From assembly GCA_028287745.1 (NCBI GenBank), contig JAQBPB010000025.1, positions 1 through 54,417 of the forward strand: 54,417 nt of DNA. The letters are read 5' to 3'. Shown in pieces: positions 1-9,171 of the stretch (positions are counted from its first letter, which is position 1; each line of letters opens with the position of its first letter). This DNA is from Chloroflexota bacterium. Its GTDB lineage: Bacteria > Chloroflexota > Chloroflexia > Chloroheliales > Chloroheliaceae. The position numbers and the translations under genes were made by a program. Below the pieces are notes generated by a model. The model worked only from the letters and a program-made list of their open reading frames with translations, did no database searches and had not been told where the DNA came from.

Positions 1-338
1 CTGCTACACCGCCAGCGGCCGGTCAGGCTGATGTTGCCCCACCGCCGGTATTGCGCCGGGCCGCCAAGCCTCCGCCGATGCCGAATTGGGACGAACCACC
101 GGTTGACCTGGCGAACCCGATAGTCCGACCTAACCCGGTCCAGCCTCCGCCTCCGGAGCCCCCTTCACCGGTGACTAGTTTGCCGCAAGGGCCCATTTTG
201 ACCGGCTCTCCGGCGGCAGGCCCGGTGATACCACCGGCCCCACCACCCTATTCAAAGCGGGTATCCTCCTGGGACAACCTGCTATATAAAATCTCGCGCT
301 GGTTCGATGCCCTGGTGAACAACCTGAAAAGACAATAA
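1..338 (+). CDS. C-terminal part of a proline-rich protein (5' end outside window)
   Basis: The reading frame is open from the first bases of the window to the TAA at 336-338, so this is the 3' end of a gene that begins upstream. An in-frame TTG at 51 is unlikely to be the true start because the same Pro/Ala-rich composition continues before it. About 80 visible residues are Pro-rich and low in complexity, typical of an extended linker. They are followed by a short tail, SSWDNLLYKISRWFDALVNN, that could form an amphipathic helix. No domain can be identified from this fragment, and the function is unknown. A strong terminator follows directly. Confidence 0.75.
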   Translation, partial: ATPPAAGQADVAPPPVLRRAAKPPPMPNWDEPPVDLANPIVRPNPVQPPPPEPPSPVTSLPQGPILTGSPAAGPVIPPAPPPYSKRVSSWDNLLYKISRWFDALVNNLKRQ

Positions 339-340
339 AA

Positions 341-365
341 AAGGGAGCCGTAAAAGGCTCCTTTT
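341..365 (+). terminator. Rho-independent terminator, probably bidirectional
   Basis: A 6-bp GC-rich stem (GGAGCC at 344-349, GGCTCC at 356-361) with loop GTAAAA is flanked by an A-run on the left and a T-run on the right. It can therefore end both the plus-strand gene before it and the minus-strand gene whose stop is at 387. Confidence 0.85.
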
Positions 366-386
366 CAGTTTCGAATTCTGGCCGGG

Positions 387-1184
387 TTAAACCGCTACCG
401 GCTGGTTGCGCCGCGAGTATACCTGGCTGGCGGCCGCTTCGACAAAAGCCTTGAACAGGTTATTGGCGGCGGTCTGCTTTAGAAATAGTTCTTCGGGGTG
501 CCACTGGACCGAGTACAGCCAGCGATGTTGCTGCCCTTCCAGGGCTTCGGCCATCCCGTCAGGGGCGACACCGACCACTTTAAGGCCGGTTCCCGGCTGC
601 TTGACCCCCTGGTGATGCAGGGAGTTTACCATTATTTCGGTTGCTCCAAAGATGCCGGCCAGGCCGCAGCCCGGTTCCAGAGTTACTTTATGGGTCAACA
701 GGCCCCGGTCGTCGGTATGGGTGCTGCCCCGGTGGTCCACTTCGCTCTGGGGTAACTGGGTCGGAATATCCTGGTAAAGGGTACCGCCCGCCGCGACATT
801 TAGTAACTGCTGCCCCCGGCAAATTCCCAGGATTGGCAAATCGTCCGCCAGCGCCCAGGCGGCCAGTTTAAGTTCGGTGGCATCACGTTCGGCTGAAATA
901 TCCAGCACTTCGGTGCCGTCCACAGCTTCGCCGTAAATCGCCGGGTCAATGTCCACGCCGCCGGTAAAAAGCATGCCATCCACCATCCGGTAGAGCGCAT
1001 AGGTAGTTGCCAGGTCGTTGGTTGAGGGAATAATCAGGGGGATGCCCCCGGCGTTAATAATGGCCTGGACATAGGTATCCCGGATGGCATGCCGGGGTCC
1101 GGTGCTGCTCTCCATCACATCACCACTGATTCCGATAACCGGCCGGTCCTCAAGGCTGGGCCTTTCATCCTTAAATATACTCAC
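387..1184 (-). CDS. Gamma-glutamyl-gamma-aminobutyrate hydrolase-family protein (peptidase C26, PuuD-like)
   Basis: This is a class I glutamine-amidotransferase-like hydrolase of the PuuD/peptidase C26 family. Numbered from an upstream in-frame ATG at 1193, the nucleophile is Cys125 in GICRGQQLLN, and the other catalytic residues are His232 and Glu234 in SVQWHPEEL. The length of about 265 residues matches the family. I prefer the GTG at 1184, because the SD sequence AAGGG directly abuts the ATG at 1193 but lies nine bases from the GTG. Family members cleave gamma-glutamyl amide bonds, for example in putrescine degradation. No polyamine genes are nearby, so the substrate is not known. Confidence 0.88.
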   Translation of the reverse strand: MSIFKDERPSLEDRPVIGISGDVMESSTGPRHAIRDTYVQAIINAGGIPLIIPSTNDLATTYALYRMVDGMLFTGGVDIDPAIYGEAVDGTEVLDISAERDATELKLAAWALADDLPILGICRGQQLLNVAAGGTLYQDIPTQLPQSEVDHRGSTHTDDRGLLTHKVTLEPGCGLAGIFGATEIMVNSLHHQGVKQPGTGLKVVGVAPDGMAEALEGQQHRWLYSVQWHPEELFLKQTAANNLFKAFVEAAASQVYSRRNQPVAV

Positions 1185-1291
1185 TGGTACCATCCCTTAT
1201 GTTTTAATAACTTCTTCTAAATTCCTTGTGAACTTTGTAATTTATAGAAAAGGAATATACTCTTAGCCTATTTTAAAGTCAAATGATTTCG

Positions 1292-2038
1292 CTATTTTAA
1301 GGTTAAGATTACCGGGCCATCATCGGTTATAGCGGCGGTATGCTCGAAATGGGACGATAATTTGCCGTCCGAAGTAACAACCGTCCACTTGTCCGATTTA
1401 ACTTCTACTTTGGCCGCGCCCATGTTTATCATCGGCTCAATTGCCAGGCACATACCCTTGCGCAACTGCATCCCCCGGGTTTTCTGGCGGCTGTGCGGAA
1501 CAAAGGGGTCTTCGTGGTTTTTGCGCCCGATGCCGTGCCCGCCGTAATCCGCTACGGTGGAATAGCCAAACTTTTCAATGTGGGAATGGATAGCTTCGGC
1601 AATATCGTTGAGATAATTGCCCACGCGCATCTGGTCAATTCCCAGTAACATCGCTTCCCGGGTGACATCCATCAATTTCTGGGCTTCGGGTGAAACTTTC
1701 CCTACCGGGAAACTGGCCGCCGAGTCGCCGACCCAGCCCTTATAAGTTGCGCCTACATCCAGCTTGACTATATCGCCTTCTTTTAGTTTCCGGCTGCTTG
1801 GAATACCATGGACCACTTCTTCGTTTACCGAAATACAGATGTTGCGCGGGAACCCATACTGCCCTTTGAAGGTTGGTATACAATCGTGCGACCGGATAAC
1901 ATCGGCGGCAATTTCATCCAGTTCCAGGGTGGTAATGCCAGGCTTGATATGCTTGCTGGTTTCTTCGATGGCGATGGCAACTACCCGCCCGGCCTGGCGC
2001 ATTAACTCTATCTCATTTTTGGTCTTACATATTATCAT
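1292..2038 (-). CDS. map: Methionine aminopeptidase, type I
   Basis: This enzyme removes the N-terminal methionine from new proteins in the cytoplasm. The five metal ligands of the pita-bread fold are all present: Asp94, Asp105, His168, Glu201 and Glu232. The conserved His77 is in EVVHGIP. At 248 residues it is the short bacterial type I form without an N-terminal extension. The start is supported by GGGGAGG about nine bases upstream. Here map stands alone among unrelated genes rather than in the ribosomal-protein cluster where it is often found. The stop is about 100 bp from the upstream start of the peptidase C26 gene, so the two could be co-transcribed. Confidence 0.96.
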   Translation of the reverse strand: MIICKTKNEIELMRQAGRVVAIAIEETSKHIKPGITTLELDEIAADVIRSHDCIPTFKGQYGFPRNICISVNEEVVHGIPSSRKLKEGDIVKLDVGATYKGWVGDSAASFPVGKVSPEAQKLMDVTREAMLLGIDQMRVGNYLNDIAEAIHSHIEKFGYSTVADYGGHGIGRKNHEDPFVPHSRQKTRGMQLRKGMCLAIEPMINMGAAKVEVKSDKWTVVTSDGKLSSHFEHTAAITDDGPVILTLK

Positions 2039-2145
2039 CCGGCTGAATCCTCCCCGGCTATTAGTTTGATTTTATATTTAACATGCCAGTTAATTACTCG
2101 CCTGGATATTATAATCCGATTTGTCACAACCTGCCCGTTTTTAAC

Positions 2146-3072
2146 TTATTTCACTATCCGGGCCGGGTGCGTATAAACATTCATTGACCTATTGCGCAGA
2201 AAACCAATCAGCGTGATACCGCCTTCCTCGGCCAGGTCAAGGGCAAGTGTGCTGGGGGCTGATACTGCCGCTATCAGCGGAATCCGGGCCGCCAGGGCTT
2301 TCTGGACGATTTCAAACGAGGTCCGGCCGCTGACCATCAAAATCTTTTCGTCCAGCGGGAAAGCCCCGTCCAGGGCAGCCCGCCCGATAATTTTGTCTAC
2401 CGCGTTGTGGCGGCCAATATCTTCCCTCAGGAGTAAAAGGTGGCCGCTGGCATCAAATAGACCGGCCGCGTGCAAACCACCGGTCTGGTTAAAGATGGCC
2501 TGGGCTTCGCGCAACTGGCCGGGCAAACCGTAGATGGTTTCAGACCTCACCCGCATGGTTCCAGGGTCAGGGGCCAGCGGCGGCAGGCGGCGGCAGGCTT
2601 CCACGATAGAATTTTTACCGCACAGGCCGCAACTTGAGGCCACTACAAAGCGCCGTTCGAAACTGGCCCCTTCGGGATTTTCCGGGTCGGTTTCGGTAAA
2701 CGGATTAACGCCCGGTGCTTTTACATCCAGCACGTTTTCTTCCGGCAAACCGTCCGCATCTTTTGAGCGTACAATCGCCTGTACCTGGTCCGGCCGGGTG
2801 ATAATTCCTTCCGAAAGCAGGAAGCCGACCGCTAATTCCCGGTCGTTTTCCAGGTTGGCTCCTGGCGTCCGCATAATAACCGCCAGGTTCCGCCCGTTCA
2901 ACCTGATTTCAAACGGTTCTTCCATAACTACCGGGTCGGCCCGTTCGATTTCTTCGTTATCCTGCCAATGCCGGACCGTACGCTGCTGCACCGGCAAAAC
3001 CTCGGCCTTCAGCCAGTGTTCAAGGGGTTTGCGGCTGCCTTTAGTATCAGGTTTAACGGTCTTGTAATCCAT
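2146..3072 (-). CDS. fdhD: FdhD family sulfurtransferase for formate dehydrogenase activation
   Basis: FdhD transfers sulfur from a cysteine desulfurase to the molybdenum cofactor of formate dehydrogenase. The signature CxxC is Cys148-Gly-Leu-Cys151 in VVASSCGLCGKN. The conserved REDIGRHNAVDK (about 216-227) and VSGRTSFEIVQKAL motifs follow, and the protein ends with the usual FLRNRSMNVYTHP segment. The length of 308 is slightly above the family norm because of a charged N-terminal extension of about 45 residues. AAGGTGG lies a few bases before the ATG. No formate dehydrogenase structural gene is in the window, so its target must be encoded elsewhere. Confidence 0.95.
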   Translation of the reverse strand: MDYKTVKPDTKGSRKPLEHWLKAEVLPVQQRTVRHWQDNEEIERADPVVMEEPFEIRLNGRNLAVIMRTPGANLENDRELAVGFLLSEGIITRPDQVQAIVRSKDADGLPEENVLDVKAPGVNPFTETDPENPEGASFERRFVVASSCGLCGKNSIVEACRRLPPLAPDPGTMRVRSETIYGLPGQLREAQAIFNQTGGLHAAGLFDASGHLLLLREDIGRHNAVDKIIGRAALDGAFPLDEKILMVSGRTSFEIVQKALAARIPLIAAVSAPSTLALDLAEEGGITLIGFLRNRSMNVYTHPARIVK

Positions 3073-3112
3073 TTTTTACCACCTTCCAGGTTTCCTCATA
3101 AGCGTACCTTAA

Positions 3113-3141
3113 ATAGTAGACCTTCAACCCTGCTTTATCAA
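3113..3141 (-). promoter_or_regulatory. Predicted sigma-70-type promoter for fdhD
   Basis: On the minus strand, TTGATA (3136-3141) and TACTAT (3113-3118) are separated by exactly 17 bp, about 40 bp upstream of the fdhD start. This rests on consensus match and spacing only. Confidence 0.5.
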
Positions 3142-3920
3142 GTCCGGCAGCAATAATGAAGGGCTCTTTAATCAATTTTTCATAGATTTTACCCGCAAAC
3201 CACCCGGTAAACCGGTTTTCAATTTATATGGAGACTGCTATTTCAGGGAAAGTAAAGGACAAATCTTTAAAGTTATCTTTGCTAATATGGTTTGGCTGAC
3301 TAGTATTTTCAGCGTTTTGAGATATAATTGGGGTATTACCGGCAGATATTCCGAATTGTAATAGTCCAAATTATTTCAGGTTAGCACAGGCTATTTTAAA
3401 TAATCAATTTGTAATTGCGATTCAAGAAAGGCCATATTTAGCTATGCCAGTGAACGCGTTCAAAACGATTGGGCCAGAAGAAATACTCCGTAAACCGGGT
3501 CGGGACGGTAGGGCTACAACTTCCCGGTCCTGCCAGGGGTTCTGACCGGGAAGTTGCCCTAAAGTTATGGCTAATCGTTTTGCCGCCGATTCAGCATTTA
3601 TAGATCGCCTCAAGCGATAAGCCTGCTCTATTGTAAAGTTGGACCATCCCAATATCCTGTCTAATTATGATTTCGGGCAAGGTGGTAATGTCCACAAAAA
3701 CTGGCTGCCCGGACACGGCGCCAGTCAGGTAGGGCATCTCTTAGCAAGTTTCCCTTTAGATGTTACAAAGCTGTAAGGCCATTCTAATTTTAACTTGAAT
3801 GGTGTAATTATTCAGGGTCAGGTAAAATCAGTACTGCTTGTACCGGGTTTTCAAGCAATTAGCTGTGCTTGAGCCTTTTCAGACCGGCCACTGGTATTTA
3901 CCCTGAACGAGAGGTAGAAT
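3142..3920. other. Intergenic region without a convincing gene
   Basis: Nearly 800 bp lie between the divergent fdhD and NHL genes. A 76-codon minus-strand frame at 3422-3652 has no recognisable domain and no good ribosome binding site, so I do not call it. The region holds a strong 13-bp inverted repeat at 3517-3556. It also has a 7-bp inverted repeat (TCAAGCA at 3851-3857, TGCTTGA at 3866-3872) about 50 bp before the NHL start, which could be an operator. Decayed genes are possible but I cannot identify any. Confidence 0.5.
3517..3556. repeat. Perfect 13-bp inverted repeat with 14-nt loop
   Basis: CAACTTCCCGGTC (3517-3529) is the exact reverse complement of GACCGGGAAGTTG (3544-3556). No T-run follows on either strand, so it is not a standard terminator. 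It is flanked by AGGGC on the left and CCCT on the right, which could extend the stem with a small bulge. Confidence 0.85.
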
Positions 3921-6308
3921 ATGAAGCGAACTCCCCTGGCAAATCTCAGCCTGACATTGCTGGTAATCCTGACCCTGTCCCTGGCTTTATTCCCTAACGA
4001 CCCGGCTCAGGCCGCCGACAGCCAATTCTTCCCGGAAACCGGCCAGACCGTAACCGGCAAGTTCCTGGAATACTGGAACAAAGGCGGGGGCCTGCAAGCT
4101 TACGGGTATCCCATCTCCGCTGCGCAAAATGAAGTTGACCCGGAAACCGGCAAAACCTTTCTGACGCAGTGGTTTGAGCGTAACCGGTTTGAGCTTCATC
4201 CTGAAAATGCCGGGACTCAATACGAAGTACTCTTCGGCCTCCTGGGCAAAGACTTGCGCCGTGAAGCGCTGAACGGTGACCCTGATTTTCAGCGAGCCGA
4301 GAAATTAATCAGCCCCGAAAGACCTGCTGCTCTCCAGCGCTTTTATGAAGAAACCGGCCATAATGTCAGCCAGATTTTTCTCCAGTACTGGGAGAATAAC
4401 GGGGGTCTGTCCCGGTTTGGCTTCCCCATCAGCGAGGAACACAAAGAAGTCAGCGTTACCGATGGTAAAGTTTATATTACCCAGTGGTTCGAACGGGCCA
4501 GGTTCGAATATCACCCCGAAAACCTGGGCAAAGAAAATAATAGATACATCGTGTTGTTGGGCTTGCTTGGAAGCGAAATCAAACTGCCAAACCCCAACAG
4601 CCGGATTGGCTACGTCACTAAAGTAGGAAAAGGTTATAACCCATTGTCTCGTCCCACCGGGGTAGCGGTTGGCCTCAATGGTAATGTTATTGTAGCGGAC
4701 TTTGGCAATAACCGCCTGCAAAAACACGACCCGAACGGCGGTTTCCTGCGCCGGTCCGGCGGGCCGGGTAACGAAGATGGCGAATTTTTTGGCCTGTGGG
4801 GAGTGGCAACGGACGCCCAGGGTAACATTTACGCCGCTGACCGGGAAAATAACCGCATTCAGAAATTCAACCCTGACCTGGGTTACCTGGGTAAGTTCGG
4901 CAGCGCCGGAAGTGCTAACGGTCAATTTTCTTCCCCTTGCGGGGTAGCGGTGGATGGCGCCGGTAACATCTATGTGGTTGATACCTATAATAACCGGGTC
5001 CAGAAATTTAACAGCAATTTTGAGTTTGTAAAATCCTGGGGTGGGAAAGGGTCCGAGAATGGCAAATTCGACCTGCCTTTTGGTATAGCGGTTGACCGGG
5101 CCGGTAATGTTTACGTAGCCGATACCTTCAACGACCGGATTCAGAAGTTCAACAGTAATGGTGAGTTCGTTACACAATGGGGAACTTATGGCAATAACGG
5201 TTTGGATACCGACAACAACAGTTTCAACCTGCCCTTTTCGGTAGCAGTTGACCCTAACGGAACTACGGTGCTGGTGGCCGACACCGAAAACCAGCGCATT
5301 ATGCGCTTTGGCAGCAATGGGAACTTTCAGGCCCAATGGGGCGGTTCTGGCAGTGGAAATGGCAAATTCCAGAGTCCTTACGGAGTTACTATAGATGGTA
5401 GCGGCAATGTCTTTGTTGCCGACCGGTCAAACCGCCGCATCCAGAGGTTTGATGTAAATGGTGTTTTTAAAGCAACCTGGACCGGTGGGGCCGACCCTAA
5501 TCGCCAATTTTATGAACCGTCCAGCATTTCGGTTGACCAGGACCGCAACCTGTATGTTGCCGATACCTATAATCACCGGATTATGAAGTATAACCCGGGT
5601 GGGGCGCTTGTGCGGACCTGGGGCGGTTACGGCACTAACAAGGACCAGCTTATTTTGCCGGTCGGGGTTGCGGCCGATACCAAAGGGAATGTCTATGTGC
5701 TGGATAGCGGCAATAACCGGGTGGTTAAATACAACACGGAAGGTACTGTAATCCTGACCTGGGGCGGTAAAGGTACCGGGCCTACCCAGTTTACCGACCC
5801 GGCCGGGATTGCCGTGGATGAACTTGGGGCAATCTATGTGGCTGATACCGGGAATGGCCGGGTTATGAAGTTTAATATTGATGGGACAAGCCTGGGTATG
5901 GTCGGTACTACCGGGCAAGGCGACCGCCAGTTCTCCCAGCCCAGAGCGCTTGCGGTAGATAAAAATGGTAACATTTTTGTCTCGGATACCGGGAACAACC
6001 GGATTCAAAAGCTTGACTCAACCGGCACATTTATGAAGAAGTGGGGCGGTGAAGGCAGCGGTATCGGCCAGTTCAGCTATAATGCCGGGGTTGCCGTTGA
6101 TACGGCTGGGAATGTCTATGTCGCAGACGGCAATAACCGCCGCATTCAGAAGTTTGATAACCAGGGCACCTATATTACGCAGTGGGGCGGCTTTGGTAGC
6201 GCTGACGGGCAGTTCATCCGGGGCGAGGGTATTGCCGTGGATAACAGGGGGTTTGTATATGTTGCCGAAATGTACAACGACCGGGTCCAGAAGTTCTATC
6301 AGCGGTAG
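3921..6308 (+). CDS. Secreted NHL-repeat protein with two N-terminal tandem domains
   Basis: A signal peptide (residues 1 to about 31, cleaved near AQA-AD) directs export. Two copies of a domain of about 80 residues follow. Each starts (F)(F/Y)xETG and contains EYW or QYW, then GYPIS or GFPIS, then TQWFER(N/A)RFE and HPEN, and ends GLLG. This pair is a layout I associate with exported Chloroflexota proteins. From about residue 230 to the end there are twelve NHL repeats of about 47 residues (GVAVDxxGNVYVADxxNNRIQKF), enough for two six-bladed propellers. Such proteins usually bind ligands or act in the envelope; no catalytic residues are evident. GAGAGG precedes the ATG. Adjacent NHL repeats are similar at DNA level, consistent with internal duplication. 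Confidence 0.9.
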   Translation: MKRTPLANLSLTLLVILTLSLALFPNDPAQAADSQFFPETGQTVTGKFLEYWNKGGGLQAYGYPISAAQNEVDPETGKTFLTQWFERNRFELHPENAGTQYEVLFGLLGKDLRREALNGDPDFQRAEKLISPERPAALQRFYEETGHNVSQIFLQYWENNGGLSRFGFPISEEHKEVSVTDGKVYITQWFERARFEYHPENLGKENNRYIVLLGLLGSEIKLPNPNSRIGYVTKVGKGYNPLSRPTGVAVGLNGNVIVADFGNNRLQKHDPNGGFLRRSGGPGNEDGEFFGLWGVATDAQGNIYAADRENNRIQKFNPDLGYLGKFGSAGSANGQFSSPCGVAVDGAGNIYVVDTYNNRVQKFNSNFEFVKSWGGKGSENGKFDLPFGIAVDRAGNVYVADTFNDRIQKFNSNGEFVTQWGTYGNNGLDTDNNSFNLPFSVAVDPNGTTVLVADTENQRIMRFGSNGNFQAQWGGSGSGNGKFQSPYGVTIDGSGNVFVADRSNRRIQRFDVNGVFKATWTGGADPNRQFYEPSSISVDQDRNLYVADTYNHRIMKYNPGGALVRTWGGYGTNKDQLILPVGVAADTKGNVYVLDSGNNRVVKYNTEGTVILTWGGKGTGPTQFTDPAGIAVDELGAIYVADTGNGRVMKFNIDGTSLGMVGTTGQGDRQFSQPRALAVDKNGNIFVSDTGNNRIQKLDSTGTFMKKWGGEGSGIGQFSYNAGVAVDTAGNVYVADGNNRRIQKFDNQGTYITQWGGFGSADGQFIRGEGIAVDNRGFVYVAEMYNDRVQKFYQR

Positions 6309-6383
6309 GGTTGCGGTCAGAGGTCAGTGGGAACGAAGTAGTTTATATATTCTGGTTCACGATTTATTATTATGTCTAAATAA

Positions 6384-6418
6384 AAAAAGCTGGTGGTTTT
6401 TAAGGCCACCGGCTTTTT
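6384..6418 (+). terminator. Rho-independent terminator, bidirectional
   Basis: AAAAAGC-T-GGTGG (6384-6396) pairs with CCACC-G-GCTTTTT (6406-6418), with a T-run on each strand. It ends the NHL gene and can also stop the minus-strand cysE-cysS transcript. Confidence 0.85.
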
Positions 6419-6548
6419 ATTTTTTTACTGGATGAAATGCATTTATAGATTACAAAGGCAGCGCAGCCGGACGGTTAAGCGCCCACCAACCATGTACTAT
6501 CTAATCCCCGTTCTCTTCTGACTACTGACCTCTAACTACTTCCCAAAA

Positions 6549-8006
6549 CTACTTTTCAAAAATCCAGGTAGTACCATCGGGCCGGTCTTCCAGCTTCACG
6601 CCCAGTCCCTTGAGTCCTTCGCGCACTCTGTCGGCCAACTGGTATTGTTTGGCGGTTTTTAACTCTTTACGCAGGTCTACCAGCAGTTTGATAAACGGTT
6701 CAACATCCTGTGAACCGTTGGTTATGGGTAGTTCTTTCATCCGCAGGCCCAGGACACCGCCTAATTCAGCCAGGCTTTCCCGGGCCTTTTGTAAGGCTGC
6801 CCCGCTGGCACCACTATCGCGGCCCTTGAAAGTTTCGCGGACCAATTCGTACAGGCGAGCAATCGCGGCTGGCGTATTGAAATCGTCATCCATCGCGGTT
6901 TCAAAACCGGCTTTAGCGGTCTGGACAGCCTGTTCCAGGGCTGCGGTCGCCTCGGCTTTGCCTACGGTGGAGTCCGGGTCACCCCAGGTTTCGTGCGGAG
7001 CAAAGACAGATTTAAGCCGTTTCAGGCTGGTTAAGGCAACTTCAAAGCTCTCGTCAGTATAGGTCAGGGGGTTGCGGTAATGCGAACCAAGCACGAACAT
7101 GCGCAGCATGTCGGGGTCGCCCATTTCCAGCAGCTTGCCGACCGAAAGGGTATTGCCCAGCGACTTGGACATTTTCTCCACACTGGACTTGCCGGTTTCA
7201 GGGTCAACCAGTTTAGCCTGCAACAGGCCGTTATGGGCCCAGTAGCGCACGAAAGGCCGTTCCCCGGTCAGGTTCTCACTTTGAGCAATTTCGTTTTCGT
7301 GGTGCGGGAAGATAAGGTCAGCGCCGCCGCCGTGCAGGTCAATTTGCGGCCCAAGATGGCGCAGGGCCATAGCACTGCACTCGATATGCCAGCCGGGCCG
7401 TCCCGGTCCCCAGGGACTGGGCCAGCTAGGTTCACCCGGTTTGGCCGATTTCCACAGGGCAAAATCCAGGGCGTTTTCTTTCGCTTCTTCCACTTCAATA
7501 CGGGCGCCTGAGTTCAGTTCGTCCGGACTCTGGTGCTTAAGCGCCCCGTAATTGGGTTGGCTCAAAGCCCGGAAATAGACGTCACCATTGGAAGCGTGAT
7601 AGGCGTTACCTTTTTCAATCAGGGTCTGTATAGCCGCCACGATGCCATCAACTTCTTCGGTGGCGCGAGGGTAGACAGTCGCCCGTTTAACATTCAGGGC
7701 ATCCATCCAGTCCAGGTATTCCTGGATGTAGCGTTCAGTGATGCTTTTCCACTCGACGTTCTCGTCCTGGGCCCGTTTGATAATCTTATCGTCAATGTCG
7801 GTAAAATTAACCACGTGCCGGACAGCGTTTCCCTTATACTCCAAGTAGCGCCGGATAACATCAAAGGTCAGGGCGCTCATAGCGTGGCCGATATGGCTGC
7901 TGGCGTAAACTGTTACACCGCAGACATACATGGTCACTTCGCCCGGTTTAAGGGTTTTGAATTCTTCCTTACGGCCGCTGAGAGTATTGGAAATTTTAAG
8001 CGCCAC
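6549..8006 (-). CDS. cysS: Cysteinyl-tRNA synthetase
   Basis: This class I synthetase charges tRNA-Cys. Counting from the GTG at 8006, the HIGH motif is at 38-41 and KMSKS at 278-282. The catalytic zinc ligands are Cys29, Cys210, His235 and Glu239 ([15 protein letters not shown]). The length of 485 residues is standard. An ATG seven codons upstream exists, but the SD AGGAGG lies inside that extension and nine bases before the GTG, so GTG is preferred. The start overlaps the 3' end of cysE by 11 bp, indicating translational coupling. Pairing a serine acetyltransferase with cysS links cysteine supply to its use in translation. Confidence 0.96.
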   Translation of the reverse strand: MALKISNTLSGRKEEFKTLKPGEVTMYVCGVTVYASSHIGHAMSALTFDVIRRYLEYKGNAVRHVVNFTDIDDKIIKRAQDENVEWKSITERYIQEYLDWMDALNVKRATVYPRATEEVDGIVAAIQTLIEKGNAYHASNGDVYFRALSQPNYGALKHQSPDELNSGARIEVEEAKENALDFALWKSAKPGEPSWPSPWGPGRPGWHIECSAMALRHLGPQIDLHGGGADLIFPHHENEIAQSENLTGERPFVRYWAHNGLLQAKLVDPETGKSSVEKMSKSLGNTLSVGKLLEMGDPDMLRMFVLGSHYRNPLTYTDESFEVALTSLKRLKSVFAPHETWGDPDSTVGKAEATAALEQAVQTAKAGFETAMDDDFNTPAAIARLYELVRETFKGRDSGASGAALQKARESLAELGGVLGLRMKELPITNGSQDVEPFIKLLVDLRKELKTAKQYQLADRVREGLKGLGVKLEDRPDGTTWIFEK

Positions 8007-8868
8007 GCCGGTTGGCCTCCTCTTCAATCTTCTTTTTAGGTTGTCGGGTTTGGTTTGACCTGTTATTGTGACCGTTAGTGTTTTTTTGGATTACCTGGTC
8101 TTGAAGCGGGGCGGCAGCCGGGCCTAACGCTTTCAGGGCCGACTCGATGCGCTCCAGGCGTTCTCCCAGGACCGCAAGCCGGGACTCCAGCCCTTCCACG
8201 GTTACGTGTTCTGCCTCAACTTCGTGGGTCTGGTGGATGTGTTCTTCCAGGAGATGCTGGAGCCGTTTTTCCAGCTCATTGTTTTTCTCCTGCAAGGCGT
8301 TTATCATATCCCCTTCCGGGTCCGGCATGTTTTCAATACGCTGGCTGGCTTCGCTCGACTCGTTGCGGTAGGCAACGATTTTAGCCGGTACACCTACGGC
8401 GGTAGAGTTGGGTGGCACATCTTTCAGGACGACCGCGCCGCCGCCGATCCGGGCATTATCGCCAATCGTAATCGCGCCCAGGACTTTCGCGCCTACCCCG
8501 ACCAGCACATTATTACCGAGGGTCGGATGGCGTTTGCCTTTTTGCTTGCCGGTGCCGCCCAGCGTTACGTTCTGGTAAAGGGTCACATTGTCGCCAAGTT
8601 CGACCGTTTCGCCGATAACGACGCCCATACCGTGGTCAATAAAAAGACCCTTGCCGATTTTAGCGCCCGGGTGAATTTCAATTCCGGTCAGGAAACGGGA
8701 AATCTGCGATACTAAACGGGGGAAGAAAGGCACTTTAGCCCGGTACAGGCGGTGGGCCAACCGGTGAAAGATTATCGCATGCAGGCTGGGGTACAGAAAA
8801 GCTTCAAAAATGTTGCGCGCCGCGGGGTCGCGCTCCATTATGGCTTTTATTTCATCTTTTACAAACAT
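7996..8868 (-). CDS. cysE: Serine O-acetyltransferase with C-terminal coiled coil
   Basis: CysE makes O-acetylserine from serine and acetyl-CoA, the first step of cysteine synthesis. The short N-terminal helical domain (about 1-60) precedes a left-handed beta-helix of hexapeptide repeats (about 65-165). That domain includes the catalytic FIDHGMGVVIGETV and the NVTLGGTGK loop. Typical short EpsC-type enzymes end near residue 170-220. This one has about 120 extra residues, predicted as a coiled coil (about 190-250) and a basic tail that overlaps cysS. The ATG at 8868 is six bases from AGGAG; a GTG one codon upstream is the alternative. The inhibitory C-terminal peptide of enterobacterial CysE is not recognisable. 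Confidence 0.94.
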   Translation of the reverse strand: MFVKDEIKAIMERDPAARNIFEAFLYPSLHAIIFHRLAHRLYRAKVPFFPRLVSQISRFLTGIEIHPGAKIGKGLFIDHGMGVVIGETVELGDNVTLYQNVTLGGTGKQKGKRHPTLGNNVLVGVGAKVLGAITIGDNARIGGGAVVLKDVPPNSTAVGVPAKIVAYRNESSEASQRIENMPDPEGDMINALQEKNNELEKRLQHLLEEHIHQTHEVEAEHVTVEGLESRLAVLGERLERIESALKALGPAAAPLQDQVIQKNTNGHNNRSNQTRQPKKKIEEEANRRGA

Positions 8869-9171
8869 CACGGACTCCTGGTTTTTCCTTCTTATCTTCT
8901 AAAACTTCATCTTTGCAAACATGACCTGGCATTTTCCATAAAGAGGGACACCACTCTATTAAGCCTTAGCAGAGCAGTGGCCCTTTATACAAATGCATGG
9001 TTCGCCCTGACAGCTCAATATAGCGGCTGTCCGGCTTTGTCCGTTGCCCAGGAAGTGGGAAGTTTTTAAGTTGGAATGGCCCAGCCTGTGTGCAGGCCGG
9101 TTTTGAGTCATCATATGTTTGTTAAATCTACCGGGAAACAGCCGTTTATCCGGCTATAACTTGCTAAATGG
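8869..9171. other. Intergenic region with an imperfect hairpin
   Basis: About 300 bp lie upstream of cysE and downstream of the zinc-ribbon gene. The segments at 8942-8957 and 8971-8986 form an imperfect 16-bp hairpin which, read on the minus strand, is followed by TTTAT. It could terminate the zinc-ribbon transcript or act as an attenuator in the cysE leader. I looked for a T-box antiterminator (TGGnACCGCG) and did not find one. A short GCCTG/CAGGC hairpin at 9084-9097 has no T-run. Confidence 0.45.

Noticed and set aside
3422..3652. 76-codon minus-strand ORF in the fdhD-NHL gap
   Set aside because: It spans the 13-bp inverted repeat, has no SD and shows no recognisable domain, so it is probably a chance frame.
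4305..5336. 343-codon minus-strand ORF inside the NHL gene
   Set aside because: It is antisense to the repeated NHL codons. Its length comes from the biased codon pattern of the repeats, and its protein shows no domain. The same holds for 5427-6008.
8869..9171. T-box leader before cysE-cysS
   Set aside because: The TGGnACCGCG antiterminator motif is missing on the minus strand; only an imperfect hairpin is present.
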